Shown one piece after another: positions 7,253-13,379 of a stretch of DNA of 24,772 nucleotides; within the stretch, counting starts at the first letter, position 1; every line of letters begins with the position of its first letter. Under the pieces are notes generated by a model that saw only the letters and a program-made list of their open reading frames with translations, had not been told where the DNA came from and ran no database searches. Made by a program: the position numbers and the translations under genes. This DNA is from Euryarchaeota archaeon UBA443 (GTDB lineage: Archaea > Thermoplasmatota > Poseidoniia > Poseidoniales > Poseidoniaceae). The stretch lies in the NCBI GenBank assembly GCA_002499195.1, contig DAKS01000059.1, positions 12,625 to 37,396 on the forward strand, in the 5' to 3' direction.

Positions 7253-8064
7253 CACTGATCACCTCTTCGCATGAGTTTGTATCGAAGTCGCAATTGGTTA
7301 CTTCGGCCTTCATACGAGGTCGAAAATCCGTAACGTAGCATCAATCCAGCAAAAACAATGCACATGATGACTGCTCCAAATCCAAGAAGTCCAAGCCAAT
7401 GCGCACGAAGTTTTGCACCCATGTGGTGCAGATCAGTTCCGTGTGATTCCGGTTCTGGTGGGGCGACGTTTCCATCTCCTGCAAATACGGTTCGCGTTCC
7501 TCGGGCAAGGCTATCTTCGTCACCTTCGACAAGAGCAAAGGTCAGTTGGTTCCACATGTCTTCGATGGCGCTGCCGACTCCGCCGTCGCCGTTGACACTG
7601 TTGCCCGTAATCCAGAAGGTGACCGTTCCTTCACCTTCCGCAGGAGCGGTCCAAGTGATGTCCCACATACGATCCGATTCAGCAGCAGAGGTGGAGGTGT
7701 GGGTTAGAGATTCTACATCGTCTTGCCAATTCTCAACATCAGTGCCGCCGAGTTCGCCGCTTGAAACGCGCATCGAGAAACCAGCGGAGTAATCTCCGCC
7801 AGCATCAGGTCCTCCGATGAGGTGGAGTTGAAGTTCGTATGTCTCGCCCGGAGTCCAAGCATATGGGACACTATCGAGAATGACTTGGACGCTGTTCGTT
7901 GGTGCGGCATTGTGGCACAAACAACCTTCTTTGGCGACATCATCAATGTCGTTTTGTTGCCCACCAATTCCGGTTGGAAGAGATGTTGCTAGCCCCGGCA
8001 AGAGCAAGAGAAGCAACACTGCAACCACGGTGGTGCGGCGTTTTGTGAACGAGGTTGTCAGCAT
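7252..8064 (-). CDS. Secreted, C-terminally anchored beta-rich protein with CxCH motif (choice-of-anchor V/Reeler-like)
   Basis: The first gene of the respiratory operon, 270 residues. A basic N-terminus and hydrophobic run (about 9-28, with a Leu stretch) form a signal peptide. EGCLCHN follows at residues 46-52 (C48, C50, H51). The next 160 residues have the pattern of an extracytoplasmic beta-sandwich: PGETYELQLHL, YSAGFSMRVSSGEL, WDITWTAPAEGEGTVTFWITGN. One membrane helix lies at about 223-244, then a short Arg/Lys-rich tail. This matches, from memory, secreted choice-of-anchor V/Reeler-type proteins that carry a GCxCH motif. The layout (signal peptide, Cys-His motif near the mature N-terminus, beta domain, C-terminal anchor) resembles cytochrome f. 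The motif is CxCH and not CxxCH, so covalent heme is uncertain. No other candidate c1/f subunit is in the operon. Confidence 0.75.
   Translation of the reverse strand: MLTTSFTKRRTTVVAVLLLLLLPGLATSLPTGIGGQQNDIDDVAKEGCLCHNAAPTNSVQVILDSVPYAWTPGETYELQLHLIGGPDAGGDYSAGFSMRVSSGELGGTDVENWQDDVESLTHTSTSAAESDRMWDITWTAPAEGEGTVTFWITGNSVNGDGGVGSAIEDMWNQLTFALVEGDEDSLARGTRTVFAGDGNVAPPEPESHGTDLHHMGAKLRAHWLGLLGFGAVIMCIVFAGLMLRYGFSTSYEGRSNQLRLRYKLMRRGDQ
7258..7265 (-). promoter_or_regulatory. Shine-Dalgarno site inside the end of the CxCH-protein gene
   Basis: GAGGTGAT on the minus strand lies within the last codons (Arg-Gly-Asp) of the upstream gene, five bases before the ATG at 7252. It supports that start and coupled translation. 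Confidence 0.65.
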
Positions 8065-8207
8065 GGCTACACCCTATGGTCTTTCGACTTGCAACGACCC
8101 CTTAAACATTGTTAGTGATTCACAAGAATAATGCTTTGCAGTGTGCCGTTTTCTAATCAAAAACTAACAAGGCAAGATTTCTTGTGATTCGACCGTTTAG
8201 CAACCTC
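8065..8207. promoter_or_regulatory. Divergent intergenic region between the respiratory operon and the TPR-ftsZ operon
   Basis: These 143 bases separate two outward-facing operons and should hold both promoters. On the minus strand, TTTAAGGGG lies about 40 bases before the ATG at 8064 and is the best TATA-like element for the respiratory operon. On the plus strand the AT-rich stretch around 8150-8170 (TTCTAATCAAAAACTAAC) is a candidate for the TPR gene. No Shine-Dalgarno site precedes either first gene, so short-leader or leaderless transcripts are possible. The elements are weak matches. Confidence 0.4.
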
Positions 8208-8510
8208 ATGGCGGAGACACCTTTCGACAACATATACGACCTTACATCCAGTCAACTCGAACGCCTCGATGAGGCTGAAGATTTGATGCTCAAGAATGAT
8301 CTTGGTGCAGCTGAACGTTTGCTTTTGAGCATGCTTGAAGAGGATGAGGAATGCATTCCTGTATTATCGAACCTCGGCCATCTTTACGGCAGGCATCTAT
8401 CCGAATTCGAAACCGCTGTTTCCTATTATGACAAAGTCTTACATCTCGAACCTGATAACGCATGGGCTCGTGATGCTCGTCGTCGTTACATGCGCTTTGT
8501 CGGAAAATAA
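8208..8510 (+). CDS. Small TPR-repeat protein
   Basis: A 100-residue, mostly helical, acidic protein. Two tetratricopeptide-like units are visible: LDEAEDLMLKNDLGAAERLL and, after a short helix (PVLSNLGHLYGRHL), FETAVSYYDKVLHLEPDN, ending with WARDARRRYMRF. TPR proteins usually act as protein-binding scaffolds. The ATG at 8208 is preferred over the GTG at 8184, which would add eight residues of no clear structure. The gene ends 35 bases before the ftsZ-like gene on the same strand, so the two are probably co-transcribed and the protein may be a partner of that GTPase (inference). Confidence 0.75.
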   Translation: MAETPFDNIYDLTSSQLERLDEAEDLMLKNDLGAAERLLLSMLEEDEECIPVLSNLGHLYGRHLSEFETAVSYYDKVLHLEPDNAWARDARRRYMRFVGK

Positions 8511-8545
8511 GGTAAGTTCAAGGGCGTTATGGCCAAGGGCATGTC

Positions 8546-9454
8546 ATGGAGTCTTCCCAAATCCTCATCACAGGAATAGGTGGACTTGGTTGTATTTGGG
8601 CTGCTCGAGCACATCAGCGCGGTGCAGGAGCCTCGTTGTTGATGCTCGATGCTGATGACCGATTCCCTGAAGTCGAAGATGCTCACATCATTCGTTTGGG
8701 CCACACTTTGGATGCCTTAGGATGTGCTGCTCTTCCTCCACTGGCCGAGCAACGCATGCGTGGTCTTGCTACTCGGACGAGACCTTTTCTCGAGCAGGCT
8801 GAGTTGGTCATCATCGTCGCAGGATTGGGTGGCGGAACCGGGACCGGAGCATCACATGAATTTGCAAGGCAGGCTAAACTTCACGGAGCAACCGTACTCT
8901 CAATCGCAGCATTGCCGTTTGATCACCAACCGACTCGAAAGAAAATTGCTGAGGCTGAAATTCAACGACTAGAACATCATTCTGATGTTTGCGTACAACT
9001 TTCACTCGAGCGTCTTGCCCGACAGGCTCGTGACCGTGGGAAGGATTGGAGCATGGGGTCAGAATGGGTCGAAGATCTCATCGACGGTTTGGTACGTACG
9101 CTCCTTTCCATGGGCCTAATCAATCTAGATTTGATGGATTTACGAGCGATTGTTCAACATCAAGGAGGTTCAACTATGCTGGTTGGAACGGGCCATCACG
9201 ACCAACTCGAAGATTTGTACAATGCTACCATCAAAGCTCCATTGGCTCCAATGAATGTGGCTGGTGCTAAAGGGTGTCTTCTACAAATAGAAGGGGGAAT
9301 GGGAATGACGATAGGGCAGGTCGATGAGATCGCTACCGCTCTTACATCAGCAGTTGATTCTGAAGCGCAGGTCATTCTTGGTGCTCGAGTTTCGCCCGAC
9401 CTAGAAGGGACTATTCGAATCGTTATGCTTCTTTCTGGAATCGGTGAGAATTAA
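8546..9454 (+). CDS. FtsZ-family tubulin-like GTPase lacking the C-terminal tail
   Basis: A divergent member of the FtsZ family, 302 residues. GTP-binding elements are ILITGIGGLG at 6-15 (T1) and GGGTGTG at 95-101 (the tubulin/FtsZ signature). The T7 catalytic loop is NLDLMD at 193-198 (NxDxxD), so polymer-coupled GTP hydrolysis should be possible. The C-terminal domain is complete (GAKGCLLQIEGG, then ILGARVSPDLEGTIRI). The protein stops right after the fold: there is no linker or terminal peptide of the kind that binds SepF or FtsA in canonical FtsZ. T2/T3 segments (LDADDRFPEVED, LGCAALPP) differ strongly from FtsZ1/FtsZ2. The ATG at 8546 has no Shine-Dalgarno site. Its stop overlaps that of the convergent membrane-protein gene in the tetranucleotide TTAA. 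It could be a divergent division FtsZ or a paralogue with another job. Confidence 0.85.
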   Translation: MESSQILITGIGGLGCIWAARAHQRGAGASLLMLDADDRFPEVEDAHIIRLGHTLDALGCAALPPLAEQRMRGLATRTRPFLEQAELVIIVAGLGGGTGTGASHEFARQAKLHGATVLSIAALPFDHQPTRKKIAEAEIQRLEHHSDVCVQLSLERLARQARDRGKDWSMGSEWVEDLIDGLVRTLLSMGLINLDLMDLRAIVQHQGGSTMLVGTGHHDQLEDLYNATIKAPLAPMNVAGAKGCLLQIEGGMGMTIGQVDEIATALTSAVDSEAQVILGARVSPDLEGTIRIVMLLSGIGEN

Positions 9455-10800
9455 TCCAACAACTCGATCTCATCGTCCCATTCAGTGGAATCTCCCAACG
9501 CTTCTGGTTTCTGATTCCAATCGATTGGATCGCCTATGCTGTCTTCATTAGCCGGAGAATCTTGTTCGTTCGTTTCTGGTTCTGGTGTTTCGATTTCTTT
9601 TTCAGCGACAGGTTCTGTTTGTGGCTCGTCGTAAATCTTCAAATCTTCAACGGATTCAATGATTCCACGGTCGCTGTTGATTCGTTGAGTCTTCGATTCC
9701 AGCATCGTTCTTTGCGACCACATCACCGTAGCGACTACAAGTACGTGGCCTCCGATCAAAACAGTGCGAACATCGTCCATGACCGAGGTTATCATGGCAA
9801 CACTGCCTGCATATGCGTAGCCAAAGGAAACGCCCCAAAACAACGCATTTTCTCTAGTGAATAGAGCGGATTCAGAACCTTCTCCTTTGCTAGTAAGCGC
9901 CCAAATTGCAAGGAAGACTGTAACAACCATTAGGAATAATTCTTCAATGAAAATTAACGTGTCCGTAGAAGCTGTATCGATACTACGGAAAATGCTGAGA
10001 ACGTGCCAAGTGATGAACAACTGGGTTGCCCAGAACCATTTTCTTGCAACGGTGTGTGTTGCCGAGTTCATCGATGCCTGCTTTCGTTGACCCCAAGTGA
10101 TGTAGATGCACAGGCCATAGACAGCAAAGGAGAATAGATATGGCCAAAGGCTGAACGAAGAATTTCCCAAAAAGAATCGAAGTCCTTCAGTAACTGCAAA
10201 GGTCAAAACAACGACAAGTGTCGAAGTCATGACAAGAGATGGTAAATGAGAGTAACCATCGAGACTGTTTTCACCTTCCTCGGGGACATTGATCGCGTTC
10301 ATCGTTGCAAGTCCAAAGAACCGGCCCTGGGCAATTGCCCAGATAATGAATAAACTGCCAAGTGTAGCAGGTAAGAATGAACCTACTTGTGAAAGCATTC
10401 CATTTTCGCCAAAGATTAGGTAAGCGAAGAACATCAATATTAATCCGAGAATCAGAGGTAATATTAGGATCTTCAAGCGAGCAGTAAAGGACTGTGCTAA
10501 TGTGGAATCGGAATCTTTGCTGTAGCGTAAGATTGTTCCTAATCGTTCATTTTTTGATAGCGGTGCTAAGCACAGGTATGCTACGCTAAATGCAACGAAT
10601 CCGTAGGCAGCCCATACTTCTGCATCCATTCGGGCGAGCACAAAAAAGGTGATTGAAACAATAGCCAGCATCAATAAATGCGGTAATGTTGATGGCGATA
10701 GTAAGCTCTTCAACAGTGACATTTTTGTCAACGGCTTGTTCTCCTCCATGGACGTCTGTCGTAGCCTTGGTTCTAAAGGCTGTTCAATTATTGATGCCAT
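9451..10800 (-). CDS. Polytopic (about 10-helix) membrane protein with acidic C-terminal tail
   Basis: No family recognised. From the ATG at 10800 the product has 449 residues; an ATG at 10749 would give 432. About ten hydrophobic segments are followed by a cytoplasmic-looking acidic tail of roughly 80 residues rich in Glu, Asp and Pro (TEPVAEKEIETPEPETNEQD..., ending WDDEIELLD). Such low-complexity acidic tails are usually disordered. The open frame continues upstream to 11025, but that part runs antisense through the plus-strand Pop5-like gene, so the extension is rejected. The stop overlaps that of the ftsZ-like gene. No transport or enzyme motif is evident. Confidence 0.7.
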   Translation of the reverse strand: MASIIEQPLEPRLRQTSMEENKPLTKMSLLKSLLSPSTLPHLLMLAIVSITFFVLARMDAEVWAAYGFVAFSVAYLCLAPLSKNERLGTILRYSKDSDSTLAQSFTARLKILILPLILGLILMFFAYLIFGENGMLSQVGSFLPATLGSLFIIWAIAQGRFFGLATMNAINVPEEGENSLDGYSHLPSLVMTSTLVVVLTFAVTEGLRFFLGNSSFSLWPYLFSFAVYGLCIYITWGQRKQASMNSATHTVARKWFWATQLFITWHVLSIFRSIDTASTDTLIFIEELFLMVVTVFLAIWALTSKGEGSESALFTRENALFWGVSFGYAYAGSVAMITSVMDDVRTVLIGGHVLVVATVMWSQRTMLESKTQRINSDRGIIESVEDLKIYDEPQTEPVAEKEIETPEPETNEQDSPANEDSIGDPIDWNQKPEALGDSTEWDDEIELLD

Positions 10801-10831
10801 ATCTACATGAGGTAGTGCGGGATGGGCAAAC

Positions 10832-11197
10832 ATGGGTGCCAAGGTTTCCAAGGCCAAACGACCGAAGCGTCGTTGGATTGGAATAACTATTCCAGCAAGC
10901 ATCCAAACAAAGCAGGAACTTCTCGCAGCAATCGAATCATCCAATCTTTCAGAATACCAAATCAAGTTGTACGACACATATTTTTCAAATACCGATGCGG
11001 CAGCAAAAACACGTTTTGCCTTCAATATTGAAGACGATGTTGGTATTGCAATAATTTGCGTCCTTCTCAGTGAATATCGAGGTGTTAGATCCTATCTTGC
11101 CTCCAAAGACAATTTGGAATTTACTTCGATATCCTCATCCGGTAAAATAAGACTCGTTAGAGAAAGAATGGGCTTGTCCAAACCTGCGAGAAGGTGA
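10832..11197 (+). CDS. Probable RNase P protein component of Pop5/Rpp14 type
   Basis: A 121-residue basic protein. After a Lys/Arg-rich start, RRWIGITIP fits the first beta strand (usually RYIxFxI) of archaeal Pop5 (Rnp2). The middle IEDDVGIAIICV fits the strand pair before the second helix, and the final SSSGKIRLVRERMG matches the family's closing VSGTIKxLKRKF motif. Length agrees with archaeal Pop5 (about 120). If correct, it binds RNase P RNA with Rpp30 and aids tRNA 5' maturation. Similarity is weak by eye, so the call is tentative. It starts 31 bases from the divergent membrane-protein gene and its stop overlaps an upstream alternative start (GTG 11194) of the next gene. GGGCAAAC directly precedes the ATG. 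Confidence 0.5.
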   Translation: MGAKVSKAKRPKRRWIGITIPASIQTKQELLAAIESSNLSEYQIKLYDTYFSNTDAAAKTRFAFNIEDDVGIAIICVLLSEYRGVRSYLASKDNLEFTSISSSGKIRLVRERMGLSKPARR

Positions 11198-11232
11198 GGC
11201 ACACTTTTGACCCGTGCTTGATTGGAAACAAT

Positions 11233-11736
11233 ATGGCCGGTGGAGGGACAGCACCCCCGTTGAAGATGAGCGATGTTTTGTTGCTCATCGGCGTTTCACT
11301 TCTAATTGGAACGTTGTTCATACAGGCATGGGATATACCAACAAAAGTGAAAGCCGGTGATGATCCACTCGAGGGTAATTCTCGTACCTTTTCAGGAGAT
11401 GTCCTGGAGATTGAGGTTCAAACTGAGAATCAATCCAATGTTCGGATTGAAGTTTTTGAGGATGGAGATGAAGTCAGTGATGTGGAGCTATTCTCAGATG
11501 AATCTAATCCTGCTAGTTTTTCCTACGAATCAAACGGAGGTCAACTCACTTGGAAAGTGACCCTTGAAGATGATGTGGGCGGCGAAATCGATGTCGATCT
11601 AGAACGCGCATACTTCCTCAACTATGTCCCATACATCCTTGGCGCTCTCATAACAACAGCAGGTGTTTTGAAGAAAAACGCTGATGAAGACAATAAAGAA
11701 GACCCAATCGATGCAATCATTGAGGATGAAGATTGA
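11233..11736 (+). CDS. Small membrane-anchored protein with an extracytoplasmic beta-type domain
   Basis: The product has 167 residues and no family assigned. After a short Gly/Pro segment, helix 1 (about 12-31) is followed by an acidic, strand-rich region of about 85 residues (TFSGDVLEIEVQTENQSNVRIEVFEDG...). Helix 2 (about 132-147) and an acidic tail ending in EDED follow. This places one small beta-sandwich-like domain outside between two helices. The ATG at 11233 is chosen over the GTG at 11194, which would overlap the Pop5-like gene and add an unlikely 13 residues before the first helix. The 3' end overlaps the convergent methyltransferase-biotin ligase gene by 20 bases. Confidence 0.65.
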   Translation: MAGGGTAPPLKMSDVLLLIGVSLLIGTLFIQAWDIPTKVKAGDDPLEGNSRTFSGDVLEIEVQTENQSNVRIEVFEDGDEVSDVELFSDESNPASFSYESNGGQLTWKVTLEDDVGGEIDVDLERAYFLNYVPYILGALITTAGVLKKNADEDNKEDPIDAIIEDED

Positions 11737-13129
11737 TCCAATCAAGTTCGACATCATCATCGATACTTACCTTCTCTTCCGCTTCGTTCATGAGTATCAA
11801 ACCATGGGATGAAACACTTTCTAACCTATGCGGTTCATTTCTATAGATACATCTACTAAGAATGTATTCTGAATCAAAATCATTCTCATTCGAAACCTGC
11901 AATACTGAATGCTTGATCTCAAATAATGATGCAATCACTGCATTGAGGATTGTGAACAGTTCAGTCGATGAATGTTCGATTCCAATTTCTTCGATCGCTC
12001 CTTGACCCGGACCGATGTTATCTTGTTTCGTATTTATTCCCACACCAAGGACAACCCGTTGCTCTTCACCTTTTGAGAAGGATTGAAACAAGATTCCACC
12101 AAATTTTCTCCACAGTTCTTGCTTATCGAGACGAAGCAGCAAATCATTTGGCCATTTAACGAGAATTTTGTCCACGTGAATTTCATTCAACTTTAACGCA
12201 TAACTGATTTCATGTGCGATTTGAAGTTGCTTTTTTGGAGTGATTGTGAGCAAATTCTCTGGATTTAGCATCCATGAACCTTTGAATGATTGGGGATGGT
12301 CTTGCCAATCATTTCCATGGCGTCCACGACCATTGTTTTGAACCGCTGCAACCAGTGAATCTCCAGGCGAGTAAGAGCCTCGAAGCATCTCTGCATTGGT
12401 TGAATCAATTTCTCGAACTTGGTGATGTTTACTGTTGACAAATGGATGCCATGAAGCGATAACATGGATCGATTCGTTATCATCAAATGTTTGGGTTTTG
12501 ACGATTCTAGCCGCTAGTCCGCTTTGACGTAAGATGTCAATACTACGTTTCCAACCAATATGTTCGCGACAAACCAAGAGGGCGATTCCATTCATTTTAC
12601 ACAATTTGTTTGTAGCCATTGTTCGAGCAAAGACGCTTAGCAATCCCTCTGGATGTGTGTCTACCAGAGCAGCCTCCTCGAGGGGGCCAAGTAGTTGGTC
12701 TCCAATTTCTTCTGACGGAATGTATGGCATATTCCATAGAACCATGTCATAGGTTCCTGGGTTCCATGCATGCAATACATGTTCACTTGGGCCTAGTCCA
12801 CCCTCGATTACATCGACCTCAACATTTGCTTCCTGTGCATTGTGACGCGTAGCTGCAACAGCATAGGGGTTCACATCACAAGCGTGTACATTCCAACCTT
12901 GTTTCGCAGCACTGATCGATAGCGCTCCAGATCCTGAACCTATCTCCAGAAGTTTATGCGAACCAAAGGGTTTGATCGATTCCAAAACACTGTGCAAAAG
13001 TGTAGTATCTTCTCTGGGTGGATAGACAGTTGGAGGTACGAGAAGATTCAAAGAATTCCACATGTATTTTTTGGCATCATTTTGATTCAGAAATTGAATC
13101 TCATTTTGGGCGTTTTCAGGTTGAAACAT
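11717..13129 (-). CDS. Fusion of a PrmC/HemK2-like methyltransferase and a biotin-protein ligase
   Basis: The product has 470 residues from the ATG at 13129; a TTG at 13150 is less likely. Residues 30-225 are an S-adenosylmethionine methyltransferase of the HemK2/Mtq2/PrmC group: VYPPREDTTLL at 35-45, motif I LEIGSGSGAL at 61-70, CDVNPYA, and a substrate motif NMPY at 133-136 in place of NPPY. Relatives methylate a Gln of release factors or Lys/Gln of other translation proteins. Residues 235-470 are a biotin-protein ligase: EIDSTNAEM, GRGRHGNDW at 267-275, LVKWPNDLL, KFGGILFQS with the conserved Lys342, VVLGVGINT, and a short C-terminal domain. There is no N-terminal HTH, so no BirA-type repressor role. 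The ligase would biotinylate a carboxylase carrier. The fusion is in one uninterrupted frame. Confidence 0.87.
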   Translation of the reverse strand: MFQPENAQNEIQFLNQNDAKKYMWNSLNLLVPPTVYPPREDTTLLHSVLESIKPFGSHKLLEIGSGSGALSISAAKQGWNVHACDVNPYAVAATRHNAQEANVEVDVIEGGLGPSEHVLHAWNPGTYDMVLWNMPYIPSEEIGDQLLGPLEEAALVDTHPEGLLSVFARTMATNKLCKMNGIALLVCREHIGWKRSIDILRQSGLAARIVKTQTFDDNESIHVIASWHPFVNSKHHQVREIDSTNAEMLRGSYSPGDSLVAAVQNNGRGRHGNDWQDHPQSFKGSWMLNPENLLTITPKKQLQIAHEISYALKLNEIHVDKILVKWPNDLLLRLDKQELWRKFGGILFQSFSKGEEQRVVLGVGINTKQDNIGPGQGAIEEIGIEHSSTELFTILNAVIASLFEIKHSVLQVSNENDFDSEYILSRCIYRNEPHRLESVSSHGLILMNEAEEKVSIDDDVELDWINLHPQ

Positions 13130-13257
13130 GTTTGCCCTCAGAGAATTCAATTATCGGTGCTAAAAGAGCGTTTCTCACAACCCTAGAAGAGAGTTTTTTA
13201 ATCGGTAAAGTATAAGAAGGGAGGGTAGTTCGCATTGAAAGCCCAAGAATTAACGTT
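13130..13257. promoter_or_regulatory. Divergent promoter region between the biotin-ligase fusion and tRNA-Lys/rpoH
   Basis: This 128-base gene-free stretch lies between outward-facing genes. AT-rich candidates for archaeal TATA boxes are TTTTTTAATC (about 13195-13204) and AAAGTATAAG (13207-13216), 40-60 bases before the tRNA. The reverse complement of the same region serves the minus-strand gene, whose ATG is directly preceded by GGGCAAAC. Promoter placement is inferred from base composition and position. Confidence 0.45.
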
Positions 13258-13331
13258 GGGCCTGTAGCTCAGTCAGGTAGAGCGTCGGGCTTTTAACCCG
13301 ATGGTCGCGGGTTCGAACCCCGTCGGGCCCG
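13258..13331 (+). tRNA. tRNA-Lys (anticodon UUU)
   Basis: A full cloverleaf can be drawn. The acceptor stem is GGGCCTG with CGGGCCC (one G-U pair), the D-arm GCTC...GAGC, the anticodon stem TCGGG/CCCGA with loop CTTTTAA (anticodon TTT), and the T-arm GCGGG-TTCGAAC-CCCGT. The discriminator base is G at 13331. CCA is not encoded (CCTAC follows), as is common in archaea. No intron. It lies 48 bases before the rpoH start, on the same strand. Confidence 0.95.
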
Positions 13332-13333
13332 CC

Positions 13334-13348
13334 TACTGCGCCGCAGTA
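13334..13348. repeat. Perfect 15-base palindrome between tRNA-Lys and rpoH
   Basis: TACTGCG-C-CGCAGTA is a perfect inverted repeat with 7-base arms around one base. It starts two bases after the tRNA discriminator and ends 31 bases before the rpoH ATG. As RNA it could form only a short hairpin of about five pairs with a five-base loop; as DNA it could be a small operator. It may also be chance. Confidence 0.5.
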
Positions 13349-13366
13349 CAACGTTAAGGGCGGTGC

Positions 13367-13374
13367 GGGGTGAT
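13367..13374 (+). promoter_or_regulatory. Shine-Dalgarno site of rpoH
   Basis: GGGGTGAT lies five bases before the rpoH ATG at 13380 and is a one-base variant of the GAGGTGAT sites elsewhere in the window. It supports the start that includes the extra N-terminal domain. Confidence 0.65.
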
Positions 13375-13379
13375 GTTGG

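Noticed and set aside
7358..7792. Plus-strand frame of 144 codons opposite the CxCH-protein gene
   Set aside because: It is antisense to a gene with signal peptide, motif and anchor; Ser/Pro-rich shadow composition and no ribosome site.
7912..7924. Classical c-type heme motif in the CxCH protein
   Set aside because: The motif has one residue between the Cys (CLCH), not two, so a standard CxxCH heme site cannot be claimed; kept only as a hypothesis.
8184..8207. GTG start of the TPR protein
   Set aside because: The added eight residues have no structure match and the ATG at 8208 starts just before the helical region.
10801..11025. N-terminal extension of the minus-strand membrane protein up to 11025
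   Set aside because: It is antisense to the Pop5-like gene, is not membrane-like, and internal ATGs at 10800 or 10749 fit better.
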